Positions 1 to 12,030 of a stretch of DNA of 64,000 bases are shown here, piece after piece; positions within the stretch are counted from its first letter, which is position 1, and every line of letters starts with the position of its first letter. The notes under the pieces were generated by a model. The model was not told the DNA's origin, did not search any database, and was given only the letters and a program-made list of their open reading frames with translations. Both the position numbers and the translations under genes were made by a program. Source of the stretch: Sipunculus nudus (Eukaryota > Annelida > Sipuncula > Golfingiida > Sipunculidae); the NCBI GenBank assembly GCA_026874595.1, contig CM049311.1, forward strand, positions 48,921,676 through 48,985,675, given 5' to 3'.

Positions 1-134
1 ACAATACCTCATTAATTTCTGTCACAGTCAATATCCAAGTTGATTACCGCAGGTTTTACAACAATTTAGATTATATACCATAAATGTATTAGGTTGCTGA
101 TTAATGGACTGTGTTTCCAAAGGTATTATAACCC

Positions 135-280
135 ATATGTGCAGATGCATCATCCCCTTTTGTTCATCGTGGTTGAGGGGGCGTCTTATTCCTGAGGGAT
201 TCATATTCGCAATTACTTGTTATTCTCAAGTATCACCAAATTAAAACCCACGTGAACAAAAAGGCAACCACAGTAATTAA
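135..280. repeat. Dispersed repeat R1, copy 1
   Basis: This stretch matches 45888-46031 in the same order and orientation. Shared blocks include GCAGATGCATCAT, GAGGGATTCATATT and a block reading AAATTAAAACCC followed by a CG-containing GAAC. Two diverged copies 45 kb apart indicate an old interspersed element. No coding potential or clear terminal repeats are visible, so its class is unknown. Confidence 0.6.
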
Positions 281-429
281 CCCAAATTACAGGTAAAAAG
301 GTTCGTCTAAATTCAACTATATTAATAGAAATTGTTATTGTTTCTAATTATTATTAAGATGGATTGAAGTTCTTGTAACTTCAGGTGTAGTTACCTTTAA
401 AGGGGCCTAATCACCTGCCTGACCTTTAT

Positions 430-880
430 AAATTAAAGGTAAACCCTTGGAGCTTTCATTAAAATAGGCCAAAAAAAGGTGGATAAAAGCACAACCAGGC
501 TGCTTGTTTTGTTTATATCAACATGTTTATAATATGTTGGGGCCCGCAAAAATAATAAAAACAAATTCAACAAGGGCATCTTGCAGTATGTCAGATAAGC
601 CAGATCAAGCTTTGCAAATGGTGTCTTTGCAACCAGTGACCTTTCTGCCTCCACATACATGCAACCTACCACTTGAAGTTACATGTTTTTCCTGTTTTTC
701 ATCATTGCTGTGTTTACAGACACTAAATTTGTTGATAAACAAGTTCATACATCCTTCACAAAGGCCCCTATAAGAACTTTTCATAACCAGAATTACCCTT
801 AGATCATTAATATATACACAGAGGAAGCCAGAAATCACATCAGTTTTTTTTTTCAAAAGGGAGGTGAACAGGCCCCTTAA
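430..880. repeat. Dispersed repeat R2, copy 1
   Basis: This region aligns by eye with 38430-38835, and in part with 56960-57079. Shared blocks are TTGTTTTGTTTATATC, a GGGGCC(C/T)GCAA block, GATAAACAAG, and a late block with ATTAATATA followed by ACACAGAGG-type sequence. Short open frames overlap here on both strands and show no domain, so they are taken as chance. The repeat class is unknown. Confidence 0.6.
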
Positions 881-1340
881 TTTATAGATCATTCCAATTG
901 ATGTCCAATTGATGTGAGAATAACAGTATCTCAAGATAGTTTTGATACAATTTACTGAGTCTAATGCAGATCTTGTTTGGATCTAATTGTCACATTGCTC
1001 AATAATGGTTACAAAGTGAGAGTTGTATTAAACACAGATAAGAAAATAAATAATCATGGGTATTGACTGTACCTTCATACTGACCAGCTGCTGCACTGAA
1101 TCATATCATGTGACTCAGTAGTGACCGACAGATGTAAGGTAGTCCAACTAAACCGAGAAAGGAAGAGACTTAAACAATAAAATTATACTGTATATACATT
1201 TTCTGTTTCCCTTCTCATAATTTAAGGAAAAATCAGCAATCAAGTCAGATGTTTTTTGAACAATTTTGATTGTATTCACTAGCCAAAGATATAGGTTTTA
1301 CATTTAATTTGCAACTTTAGTATATCAAGTCATTTCTTAT

Positions 1341-2185
1341 TAGGGTTGGGACGGTTACCGGTTTATGGTATTATCACGATATCTGACCGCTACGGTTATC
1401 ATACCGTCAACTTTCCTATTATCGCGATATCATGATATCAATTTTTGTTCACGATTTTGGTTCACAAGCAAGCCCTTGAAGTTCAAAATAAATTTATTTC
1501 AAAGAATCGCATTTATTTTCATAAACCATGTGTATTGGAATACACGCGTGTGGGTGGAAGCGTGTGCTTACAGACTTCAGGATTAGTCAGAAATGTCCGG
1601 AAGTAGCAGGATGAATCAGAAAGGACAAAAGCTTGAGAATTCCAGGAGAAAATAACATAATGAAAGAGCAATAAATACACGCATTTATGCTTTTATTGCA
1701 TGGAACGAAAATGTCAACATTAAAGTGTCACCACTGAATCGAACATTCCATACGGGTTGCATATTTTGCCATATAAAATTTAGATGATATATTTAGCCAA
1801 GATTCGTATGACACGCTCTCCGAAAATTCGCGGGGATTCTCAGGCTTTTATGTAGCTATAGGAAACTGATGGAAAGTTCTGACAAGCGTGATTCGACAAT
1901 GGGGGCAGGACTTCCCGCGCCTCAAGCTTGCGCACCTGCAGGACCTTCATGCAACTTACATCACTTAATGAGTCATTCTGTGGTACTGGCACAATTAGTA
2001 TAAATTATATTAATACTTAACCCTTTGTATAAAGTCAAGACTTTAAAGGTGGTTGTTATAAATATCCTTATTGATGGCTTATTAATGCAATTATATATAA
2101 TTGAAAATATCGCGATATCACGGTATATCGCGATAAAATTTGAATAATTATCATGATATCAAAAACCCATATTGTCCCAACACTA
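1341..2185. mobile_element. Non-autonomous hAT-type transposon (MITE)
   Basis: The element begins TAGGGTTGGGAC and ends GTCCCAACACTA, giving a 12-bp terminal inverted repeat with one mismatch. It is flanked by the identical 8-bp direct repeat TTTCTTAT at 1333-1340 and 2186-2193. An 8-bp target duplication with this kind of end is characteristic of the hAT superfamily. Subterminal ATCGCGAT palindromes occur at 1421-1428, 2109-2116 and 2127-2134, and could be transposase binding sites (inference). At 845 bp with no transposase frame, it is a non-autonomous copy. Confidence 0.85.
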
Positions 2186-2193
2186 TTTCTTAT

Positions 2194-3451
2194 AATTAAT
2201 GTAAATGTAATCTTAGATAAAAAGTGAGATTAAATGGTAAATTAAAACTAATTAAGCAGTGTTGTCTTAATTTTCTTCATTTCTTGGTAATAAGATGTGT
2301 CCCAGTTTGGCAACACAACTTAATGTGAACTATTATTGTTAGCTCCTGGGAAGAATTTCCAAGTCACAAATTAGGTATAGTGGTTACAATTTTAAGGAGG
2401 CTAAAGTAGGTGGAAATGACTTGGCAGGAATAAAAAGCTTGCTTGTTTGTAAATGCAGGAGCCAGTAATGGCAGAATGTACCGACCACCCACTGCAAAGT
2501 CTGCTTTTGGTTGTGTTATGGCACAAAAAATGGCAGCTATTGAATTTTACACAAGTTTTGAGGGCAGCTGGCTCAGAGCACCAATTATTACTGGCTATTT
2601 ACTTGTTTCATCACCATTGCAAACTGTAGGACAATTCTTTGAAAATAATACCTATTCCCAAAAACAGCATAATGCAGCCACAGACAGAACATTGTAGATT
2701 TCCTGAGCCATATACCAAACCAATCACTAAAATGACCTTGGTATATAAACAGGTTTATTTTTCTCATTACTGTGTAACAGCAGACATGTTATATTACAAA
2801 AGTCACATTACTTCTGGAACAGCTCTGTGGGATGATAGCGAAACATGGATGCATGCCAATGGTGCAGTTACAGTTTCAAACCAATCTGGATGACAGTTTA
2901 TGTCAGTATATACAGCTGAAACTAGAACAATATAGGTCCTTATAGTACAAAATATGAGTAACAGAGAACAGCTCATCATGGTTTTAAATGTTTATTTCTT
3001 ATATTTCTCCTAGAAGACTGTCAGACAGATTAAAATTGGCTTTTTTTTACCAGTATAAACATACCAAAGTATGGTCTGTATGATTAAATGAAGATGTTTT
3101 CTGTAATTTACTTTTGAAGTTAGTCCTTAAGTAAGTCCTTGCCTTCAAATTGGGTTGTACTTCATATTTCTTGTGTTCAAAATTTAGAGATTTTCTTTCT
3201 TCTATATAGTGGAGTATTCTGAGATTTGGGGGGATATTTAGAACAAATCTTTTTATAAATTATGTATCTTTCCAAATCTGCAACCTCAAAAATATCCTAA
3301 TAAGTATCTGATATACATTTTCTGTTAATACTTCTTTTCCCCTCTTTTATGAAAAGAAACATTTGTCTCTATACTAACTGTTAAGGAAATGATTGGCTGC
3401 ATGTATATAATTGTCTTTTCCATTGGTGCAAATACCATTGATACAATTTTT
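2194..3451. other. No gene recognised
   Basis: AT-rich sequence. Two overlapping short frames at 2443-2893 show no domain, no good splice context and no codon pattern that sets them apart. It could be intronic or intergenic. Confidence 0.5.
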
Positions 3452-6400
3452 AGCTCAGCTGACTATAAGTCATCTGAGCAATAGTTGTGTTCCATTGTCC
3501 GTCGTCTGTCCGTCTGTCTGTCCGTCCGTCCGTAAGACTGGCACGTTTCGACACAGTTGGACCTACGAATCTGAAATTCGGCATACAGTTAGATGTCCCC
3601 AAAATCTCCTACCATGCCGAAAATTGGGTCAATAGGACTTCGTTCCTTCGAGATATTATGGAAAAACCTCAATTTTTTGTTAGAAATCTATTTTCACACT
3701 TCAGGAATGCCTAATATCAAAACCACTCATCTGGTATTCTTCATATTTACCATAAATATTCCTCTATATAGTTTCTATGTACATGCCAAATATTAAGTCA
3801 GTATTGTATAATTTAAAAAAGTTATGGGCCCAAACATAATGGACTTTGTAAAAAAATCAGGAAGATATTTGGTCACTTAAGACCAAAAGTGTTAAAGGTA
3901 GAGACTTTTTTCCAGTAATACAACTTTAATTAATCAAAATTTAATTGTATACCAAAAATTAGATCAAAATCTGTTAAAATTTTTTAAATATTGGCAAAAA
4001 TATATAATTGATACCTTAAATTTTGCCCAACTTTGGCCACGGCACGTTTTTTTCCTGTAAGTACTGTGGATTTAATTTTCACAGCATGTATACATAAGGA
4101 TTTAATCTGTTAAACTCTTAAATTTGAAAATAAAAGCTGCAACATTAGGCTAGTTATTGAATTTTTTTAGGCTCTTGTTGTATTCCCTTACATTATCAAG
4201 CAGTCCACTTTGATGACTGTAGGTCATTCAGTGCACATCTCTATGCTCCCCAGGCTGTTGGCATAATTTTAGATGTCCCCAAAATCTCCTACCATACCGA
4301 AAATTGGGTCATTAGGACTTCGTTCCTTTCGAGATATTAAGGAAAAAAAACCTCCGTTTTCCATAAAAAAAGCCATTGTTACACTTCAAGGCTGCCTAAT
4401 ATCAAAACCACTGATCTGTTTTTGATCGTATTTAGTATTCACATTCGTTCATACATTTTCTATGAACATACCAAAAATTAGGTCATTATTGGGTATTATT
4501 TTGAAGTTATGGGCCAAAACATAATGCAATTTTTAAAAAAATCAGGAAATATATTTACTCACCTAACATGAGAATTGCTGAACCTAGAGACTTTCTGTCA
4601 GGAATATAGCTTTATTTATTCAAGATTCAGTTGTTTACCCAAAATTAGATCTGAATTTTGCAAATTTTTCAAGTTATTAGCATAAATAAAAAATCAGTAC
4701 CTTAAATTTTGTCCAACTTTGGCACTGTTGATTTAATTTTCACAGCATATATACATAAGGATTTAATCTTTTAAAATCTGAAATTTCAAAGAAATTGATA
4801 TGAAAGAATAGCTTTTATTCATGTTTTCATACACCATGTCAAGTGTTGTTTACATCTAGCCCACCTAGTAGTACAGCCTTTACTTGCATTATGTAACCCA
4901 CCCCAGGCAGCTTGCCTCAGGCTCAGCTTGGCCACTACCAGCAGGCTTCCCCTCTGCCCTGCACTCCCCCCCCCCCAGATGGTGCATAAACTAGATGAAT
5001 GTTATTATTTTCTGTATTTGATTCATTCTTATTCTAGGCTATGCTACATTTTAGCTTTGTATTATACAACCAGGGTTACAATGATTAAATTGTACATTTA
5101 ATTGTGTCCACAAAGTGGTGTATTGCTATGAAAGTGTGGATGTTCATCAGATAAGTAATTCCTTACTTCAGAAGAGTAAAAACTTCACCAGGTGTAAAAT
5201 TGACTATTAATTCCAGTAATAAATTAAAACTGGGATAGTAATTAGCACAATGATATTGTTTGTCCCTCATTCAACCAACAGTGTTTATACTTTATTTGAA
5301 AAGATGTTTTATTTTATCAAATATACTGAATCTTTTATTTTATTTTGGTGAATAAAATTAAGCATGTACTGAAAACTCAAATGTGCAAAACTTTTTAATA
5401 GTGATTCAAGGAATATTCTTGTAGATGCCATGTTGTGGCATTATTTTCTTTTAAATTCAGTTTAAACATTTATGATTTAAAAATAATAAAATATATGTGT
5501 ATGCACAATATGACCCAATATGAGCTACACTGGATATATGATGATTGCAACATTTGCAGCAATTCTAATATTTTAACTTATAGTTTCAGTTTTTTACTCT
5601 GTATATATAAAGATTGCAACAATTCTAATATTTTAACTTACATTTTCCATTTTTTTTATTAAAAATTTATAAAACCTGTAAATAAAAAAATGATTCAGAT
5701 AAAAACTTCTTAATGGAAAAAGTGGATATGCTTAAAAAAAATAGGATCATATATAAACTTAAATGCATTATTCCCTTGAAAGTGAAATTAAGGTATTAGT
5801 CCATTCTGTCCACTTGCCTGTCCATCTGTAAATTTTCATATGCATCACAGTATCTCAAAACTTTTACTGCTTTTCTTCATGACAGTCTTGTCAGAGTATT
5901 AGTTTGCAATCATATATTTAGAACTTTACTATAACCAAGTAGGAGGGCCCCTTTCCTCTTAGCTTTTCATATTCTTATATAAATGAAAAACATTACAATA
6001 GAATATTTCTACATCCACCTTCGTGCTGCCCTCACTTTTCCCTTCTCCAAACCCCATCCCAAAATCAGCCTCAGTAAGCAAGAGCAAGATGAATCAGATA
6101 TATTCATACTTTAATATTTTGTATACTATTCGTCCTATACCTAGGTACCTATGTACATGCCAGAAATTATGTCAATATTGTGTAATATGTAGACATAGTT
6201 GGCATCACAATAATGTACCTTGTCAAGACTAAAGAGATATTGTGTCATACAGTCACAAATTCATAAATCACTTCATCAGAATAGTTAATCATAACATCAT
6301 ATCTGTCAAATTGAAAGCTTGCAGACTACCATACACTTTAGATCCTTCAACAAATAGCCTTATCATCATTCTACTACTGCTTATTACTGCTGTCATTGCA

Positions 6401-6659
6401 TTCATATTTGCTCAAATATATCAAAATTTTCAACCCCTCCTAAATAAATAAAAAATAAACCACTATATTTGACTCTATTAATCCATCAGTCAGGTATTTC
6501 ATTTATCATTTACTCACATATTACATTAAATTCCTTTATAATAGCCCAATATGTCCATGATATTCATAAGCTTTATCGACTCAATATAGTATCACAGTGG
6601 AGAAACATTTATAGTCCAATCACGATCAGCTGAGCGCCGTGACCCATGGGTCCCTTGTT
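3452..6659 (+). mobile_element. Helentron-like non-autonomous element (HINE), copy 1
   Basis: The 5' end AGCTCAGCTGACT folds on the following AGTCA and TGAGC as a hairpin. A GTCC/GTCT tract follows at about 3500-3534. Near the 3' end an inverted copy of the terminus (ATCAGCTGAGC) is followed by the perfect palindrome GACCCATGGGTC (6641-6652) and CCTTGTT. One inverted repeat at the 5' tip and another just inside a 3' hairpin is the layout described for Helentrons and their non-autonomous HINEs. An internal module starting AGATGTCCCCAAAATCTCC is duplicated at about 3590 and 4270. A C11 run lies at 4966-4976. No coding frame is present. Confidence 0.6.
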
Positions 6660-7666
6660 AATCCATTCATCATGAGTCTACACAAATATGAGTTCCAGTT
6701 GTAATTTTGGAAGCAGCTCTAAATGCAGAGCTTGCAGACTGCAGAAATTAATAGCATCATCCCTCGTATTTTAACAATTGATGCAAGTCTTATGTTCTAT
6801 GACTAATGTTGCCCTTTAGAATCAATGGTCTACAGAATATCACCAAGTGTTGGTATATGTTTTCAAACAATGAATGAGCAGCTTTTAACTTACACATGGC
6901 CAAGGAACTTTCATTCAGCAACAATAAAAATTCAGTATTGCGCATGGACCATGTAGCTCCTCTGAAGTGAAGAATTAATTGACATCAGGGCTTTCAGGAA
7001 AGTTGGAGTAAGTGTCTTTGATGTTCAATATCTTCCTCATATGCTCAGTTCTAGAGCATCCTATTGTATGCACATATTTCTGGCTGTACAACCAAGAGGA
7101 TCAAAGCCGACACTTGTAGCAGTTATTTATCATTACTGACAACCTAAAATAACCAGTCAGTTGTGTAAAAAATGTGCTTTCGATTGGCAAATGATCGTCT
7201 TGTCACTAAAAAAGCCTGGAGGTACAAATAGTTTCTGACCATATGTTAAACTTTGAAAGTGTGGCATCAGTGATGGAGAAGATGGACAGGTGGATGGCAC
7301 GACTGACAGCCATGGACCATTCTAGTAGTATTCCATCAAGAATTGTGGCCTGAGGGTCCCTGACTCTCAACTTAAGTTTTGATCTCCTACTGAAGGTCCT
7401 GCTCTATGAATTCTGTACCTTTTGAAAAATATGGCAGGCATATTCCAATTCTGTCAAATTCTTATATATACAGCAAACTTTATTTTCCCAGGTATAAATA
7501 CTTATCAGTTAATTTTCTGTGACATATTGATAAGTACTTCTTTCCTGAAAGCCTTGGGTTAAACTTATGTGTATCCTCACAAGTCCTTACTACAATGTTT
7601 AACCTCCCCATTACAGACCCTGGTAGGACATTAATTTTTAACTGTGTTAGAGATGTGCCCATAGTT
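6660..7666. other. No gene recognised
   Basis: About 1 kb of AT-rich sequence between a HINE and a minisatellite. One short minus-strand frame has no domain. Nothing else is supported. Confidence 0.5.
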
Positions 7667-9054
7667 GAGAGATCATGGTAGGCTTGACTTCTTATCGAGG
7701 GACTGTAAAAAAGAGGTGAATATTAGAACGCTAGATTATGGAAGGCCATGACTCTACTTATTGAGGGACTGTAATAGAGAGATGTCTATTTAATATTACT
7801 AGGAGACGGGTTTGGGTGTAGGAGGATTTATTAAGGCTATACATATACAATACAATAGCACCGATAATATGCCAGTTCATATGCAAAGGGTATACATTTC
7901 AATATCAGCTAGATTTATTTTTATACGCCACCTGGCAGTAACTCACAATAAGATAGCCTAGCCCGTGACATGCTAAATATCTAAATACAATACACAAAGC
8001 TTTGCCTGTAAAGAACCACCTCGAATATAACATTTAAGATAAACAGTCCACAAAAACAAACATGAATAAAAGGTACATGATAAAATCCAATCTGATTGCT
8101 AACTAAAACCTCAATATATATGTCTTTAAACTAATACAGGACACAAACTAGCGGTACAATATGTATACATCAATAAAAATTGCACCAGTCTGCTTGCTGT
8201 CGGATTCTCCGGATCAGAGAGGTTATGGTAGTCTTGACTTTACTGATTGAGGGATTTTAATACAGAGGTGCCTGTATAAGAAAGATTATGGGAGCCTTAA
8301 CTCTTCTGATTGAGAGGATGGATATGAGAGATGCAAATGTCTAGGAGATTATGGAAGTCTGAGTGTATATAAGAGATGTTATGAAGGTCAAACTTATTGA
8401 GGGACTGTAATAGAGAGTTGTCTATATCAGAGAGGTTATGGAAGTCTGAATTTACTAATTGAGGGACTGAATAGAAAGTTGTCTGTATCAGAGAGGTTAT
8501 GGAAGTCTGAATTTACTAATTGAGGGACTGAATAGAAAGTTGTCTGTATCAGAGAGGTTATGGAAATCTGAATTTACTTATTGAGGGACTGTAATAGAAA
8601 GTTGTCTGTATCAGAGAGGGTATGGAAGTCTGAATTTACTTATTGAGAGACTGTAATAGAAAGTTGTCTGTATCAGAGAGGTTATGGAAGTCTGAATTTA
8701 CTTATTGAGAGACTGTAATAGCAAGTTGTCTGTATCAGAGAGGTTATGGAAGTCTGACTTTACTTGTTTAGAGAGCGTAATAGAGAGACATGTATATCAG
8801 AGTGGTTATAGAATTCTGACTTTACTTATTGAGGACGTGTAATAGAGAGATGTGTATATCAGAGTGGTTATAGAATTCTGACTTTACTTATTGAGGATGT
8901 GTAATAGAGAGATGTGTATATCAGAGAGGTTATAGAAGTCTGACTCTACTTATTGAGGATGTGTAACAGAGAGATGTCTTTATCAGAGAGGTCATGGAAG
9001 TCGGACTTTATTTATTGAGGGACTGTTATAGAGAGATGTCTTTATCAGAAAGGA
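7667..9054. repeat. 62-bp minisatellite, interrupted
   Basis: Tandem units of about 62 bp share TCAGAGAGGTTATGGAAGTC, then a TGA(A/C)TTTACTTATTGAGG block and GACTGTAATAGA. About fifteen units are recognisable. They are most uniform between 8400 and 8760 and diverge toward both ends. Two units at 7667-7786 are cut off from the main array by foreign sequence at 7787-8213. Confidence 0.85.
7787..8213. mobile_element. Unclassified insertion inside the minisatellite
   Basis: The minisatellite unit normally runs GATGTCT(G)TATCAGAGAGG. Here it breaks after GATGTCTA and resumes with TCAGAGAGG 427 bp later. The inserted DNA is unrelated to the unit and contains TTTATTAA near its left end. Its ends carry only a weak inversion (GGAGA near the left, TCTCC near the right). 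No coding frame is present. Confidence 0.5.
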
Positions 9055-12030
9055 CTTTATCACCAAGTTTTTTCACAAATGTTTGTCACATGACTCATAT
9101 TTTAAGTTGAGGTTTTAGTGGCACCACCTACATTAACCTGTTTTTTATTGGTCAAAAACTTATTATTGGTCAAGCATGTTATCATGGAAGTATATACCTG
9201 ATGTTTATCCCATTGCACAGGTTTGCATTAGGCCTGTAGGAATTGTTTTTGATACCCAAAATTTTTAAAATTAATCACAAACTCCAGTTGTTACACAGTA
9301 CGGAAATGGACTGAATAATTCTGGTCGTAAATGTTTACATGGTTGTTTAATATTGTATCCTTTCATGTGAAAGATCATGCTGGTTGCCAGTTGCAATATT
9401 TACTGGTGGTGTATTGTTGGTACAGTGGTCAGCTACAGGGTCATTTTGACTCAATGTTTGTAAAAGTATGTATGCATACCTGTCTGCCCTATATGTGAAA
9501 AGGGTCAGAAAGACCATAGCAGCTATAACCAGGACTTGTGAAGTCTGACTTACTGTCATTAGACTGAAAACAATTCACCCAACAAATCTGTGCATGTGCA
9601 TATTGATGAGTTAATTTTTATTTAAGCCGTCTTGTAATTATACATTACACATCAAGGTTGCAAAGGTGAGTTTACATGAAAAAGTTATCTTTTGTTTCAT
9701 GTTCTTCATGCAGTTTGCATCCGTTTCTGGAATGTGTTGGTTGCTTGATGAAACATTTAATATTAACAGATGATGTTTACAGAATGTGCTGAAAATTGTG
9801 TTGTTAATCTACATGTCTACTTTAAATATAAAACTATTACCTTTCATTCAACAAATAAATGTTTTTATTAAGGGTATATTAAGCATCTGTTTTACAAACA
9901 GAGAAGTTTACTGATAGTGTATAGTTATACAAATTATTATTGTGGTGGAATATGTCAATGTTAAAATTAAAGTTATTTTTTTTCAAGGCAGTGTCTTGGA
10001 AAATTTATCGACATTTCTGGGTGGTTCAGGCTATAACAGAGATGTATTTTTTTCTGCAGTGTTATCCTGAGGAATTTTTGCATGTTCCTTCTTTGTATCT
10101 TACTGGTTGTAAAATAATTTTTAAAATCTTTAATATCATGAAAATTTTTAAATTTCAGTTTTAGGGTTATTAGAAACATGATAAAAAGCAAAAATAGAAA
10201 AATTTTTGGCATGTAATTTAATGTTAGTCCACTAAGTGACTTACTGTAACTAGGTACTTAAAATAGCATGCCTTTTAATTTTTGTTAATTCTAACATGCT
10301 ACAAAATCATGTAAAAATGAATGTGAAGTTAAAAAATATGTATACAAGTAGAGAGATCATTGTACCAGGTTTAAAATAATGTATATATACTTTAATTGGT
10401 ATTATATTAATATTAAACCACTTTTGGATTGATTTAAGATACCTTAATGGTTTCATAGGATATGGTACACATTTGGAAAAGAGTAGCAAGATAAGACTCC
10501 TTTTTTCTTAATTTGCAGAATGTATTGGCACTTTTGAATTTTGACTACCGATGTCATGTCAGTTAAATGCTATATCATGTTTTTCTTAGTATGCAGGTTG
10601 AATGTTTAGATATAATAGAATTCTGCTATATCAAGTTGACAGTAAATTAAGATTTTAGGTCCATTTGACCTAGTTTTGCTTTGAATAGTCTTCCCAATTA
10701 TTTAAATTATATCATTTACTACTTTATAGTTACTACGTTTAATCTCATGGTGAACATGTTAGTCATTTAATGTATTTTTTGTTGCAACTGCATGAAAAGT
10801 TCATCTAGTTTCAGAAAACTTTAAATATCTTAATGGATAGGCCATAAGAAAAAAAAAACATTTTCACATACTAGAGACAGCATCATGGTTGTTACAAATT
10901 ATTATATTACCATAAAAAACACTTTTGCAACATGGTTCAGGGCAGGACCAGCCATACACTTGCCAAACAAACCCTGCAACCTCTTTTGTCATTTTTTTCT
11001 AGCTCTTGTACACTTCTAAGTTCTCAAAAGTCTTTTGAGGCCCATTTCTAGAAATTTCTAGAACTTGCACAATACAATTATCTCCAGGAAACACTGTCAC
11101 CAGGGACCTTTGATGAAACAAGCCATGGGCTTTATGAATGGCTTAATGGAAGAGACCAGTCGGTGAATGGTTTAATGGCAGGGACAAGTCTAATACATCA
11201 CTGAAACATCTAGCTATGATGCACTAGGGCCATCTAATTGTTTGTATGATATTTTAAGGAAGGCTGCACCGACCAGTACCTTTATGGCCATGTTAGTGTT
11301 AAAACCATGGCCACCAGAGATTGGCCATTTGTTTAGGTTTGCTGTGGCTCTAAGTGACCAAGCAGAAATGTCAAACACATCAGACTCGTTTGTCATGAAT
11401 GCCTTTGGTTCAGCCATTGTACAACCAGACTTGGGATGTCTGCCTGCCATCTTGCCATCACATGGCCGAGACACCCTAAGCTGGCCAGACCAGAGCTATT
11501 TTTGTGAGCCATTCTTCCAGCTACTCCTATTAGCAGTCTGTCATGTAAGGAACAAGCTGCACCAGTTCTCTTTTTGCAGCCTCACCTATTTTGCCCTGGC
11601 AGAAACTGATCCAGTTTAGGCAAAGGAATCTTGTCACTCTGAAACGTAAAAAAGATTCTCAAGTTCTGATGTAACATAAGAACCCTGCATTCATGTCTAC
11701 AGAGCCAGCTTAGTGTATTTATACACTTGTCAATACAAGATAGGAACCGATAAGGTTACCAATTGCTCTGTTTAAAAATGTGGTCATAAGTATCTCTGAC
11801 AAGGATCAGAAAAATATAAAACAAATAACACTAAAATGTAAAACACTGGTCCAGCAAACAGATCATTATTCTTGATTATCTTTATCTCTTGAAAATGTTG
11901 TATACAAGATTTTAAGGTTCTGTGCAAAAGGTTTAAAGTAGATATAGTAGAGAAGAAACATTAGGACATTTTTGCTGGCTTTTAGGACATTCAAATAATG
12001 TTAACTGTTATAGCGAGGGTGGTTTTTTTT
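9055..12030. other. No gene recognised
   Basis: Mostly AT-rich sequence. The longest open frame of the window, 125 codons at 11242-11619 on the plus strand, is opposed by an 86-codon minus-strand frame over the same bases. It has no recognisable domain or splice context. An isolated GTGGCACCACC sequence at about 9120 resembles the palindrome of the Helitron-type elements. Confidence 0.5.

Noticed and set aside
7667-9054. CRISPR-like array
   Set aside because: Units are contiguous diverged tandem copies with no spacers, in a eukaryotic context.
11242-11619. 125-codon open frame, plus strand
   Set aside because: The opposite strand is also open over the same bases, there is no recognisable domain, and no splice or start context supports it.
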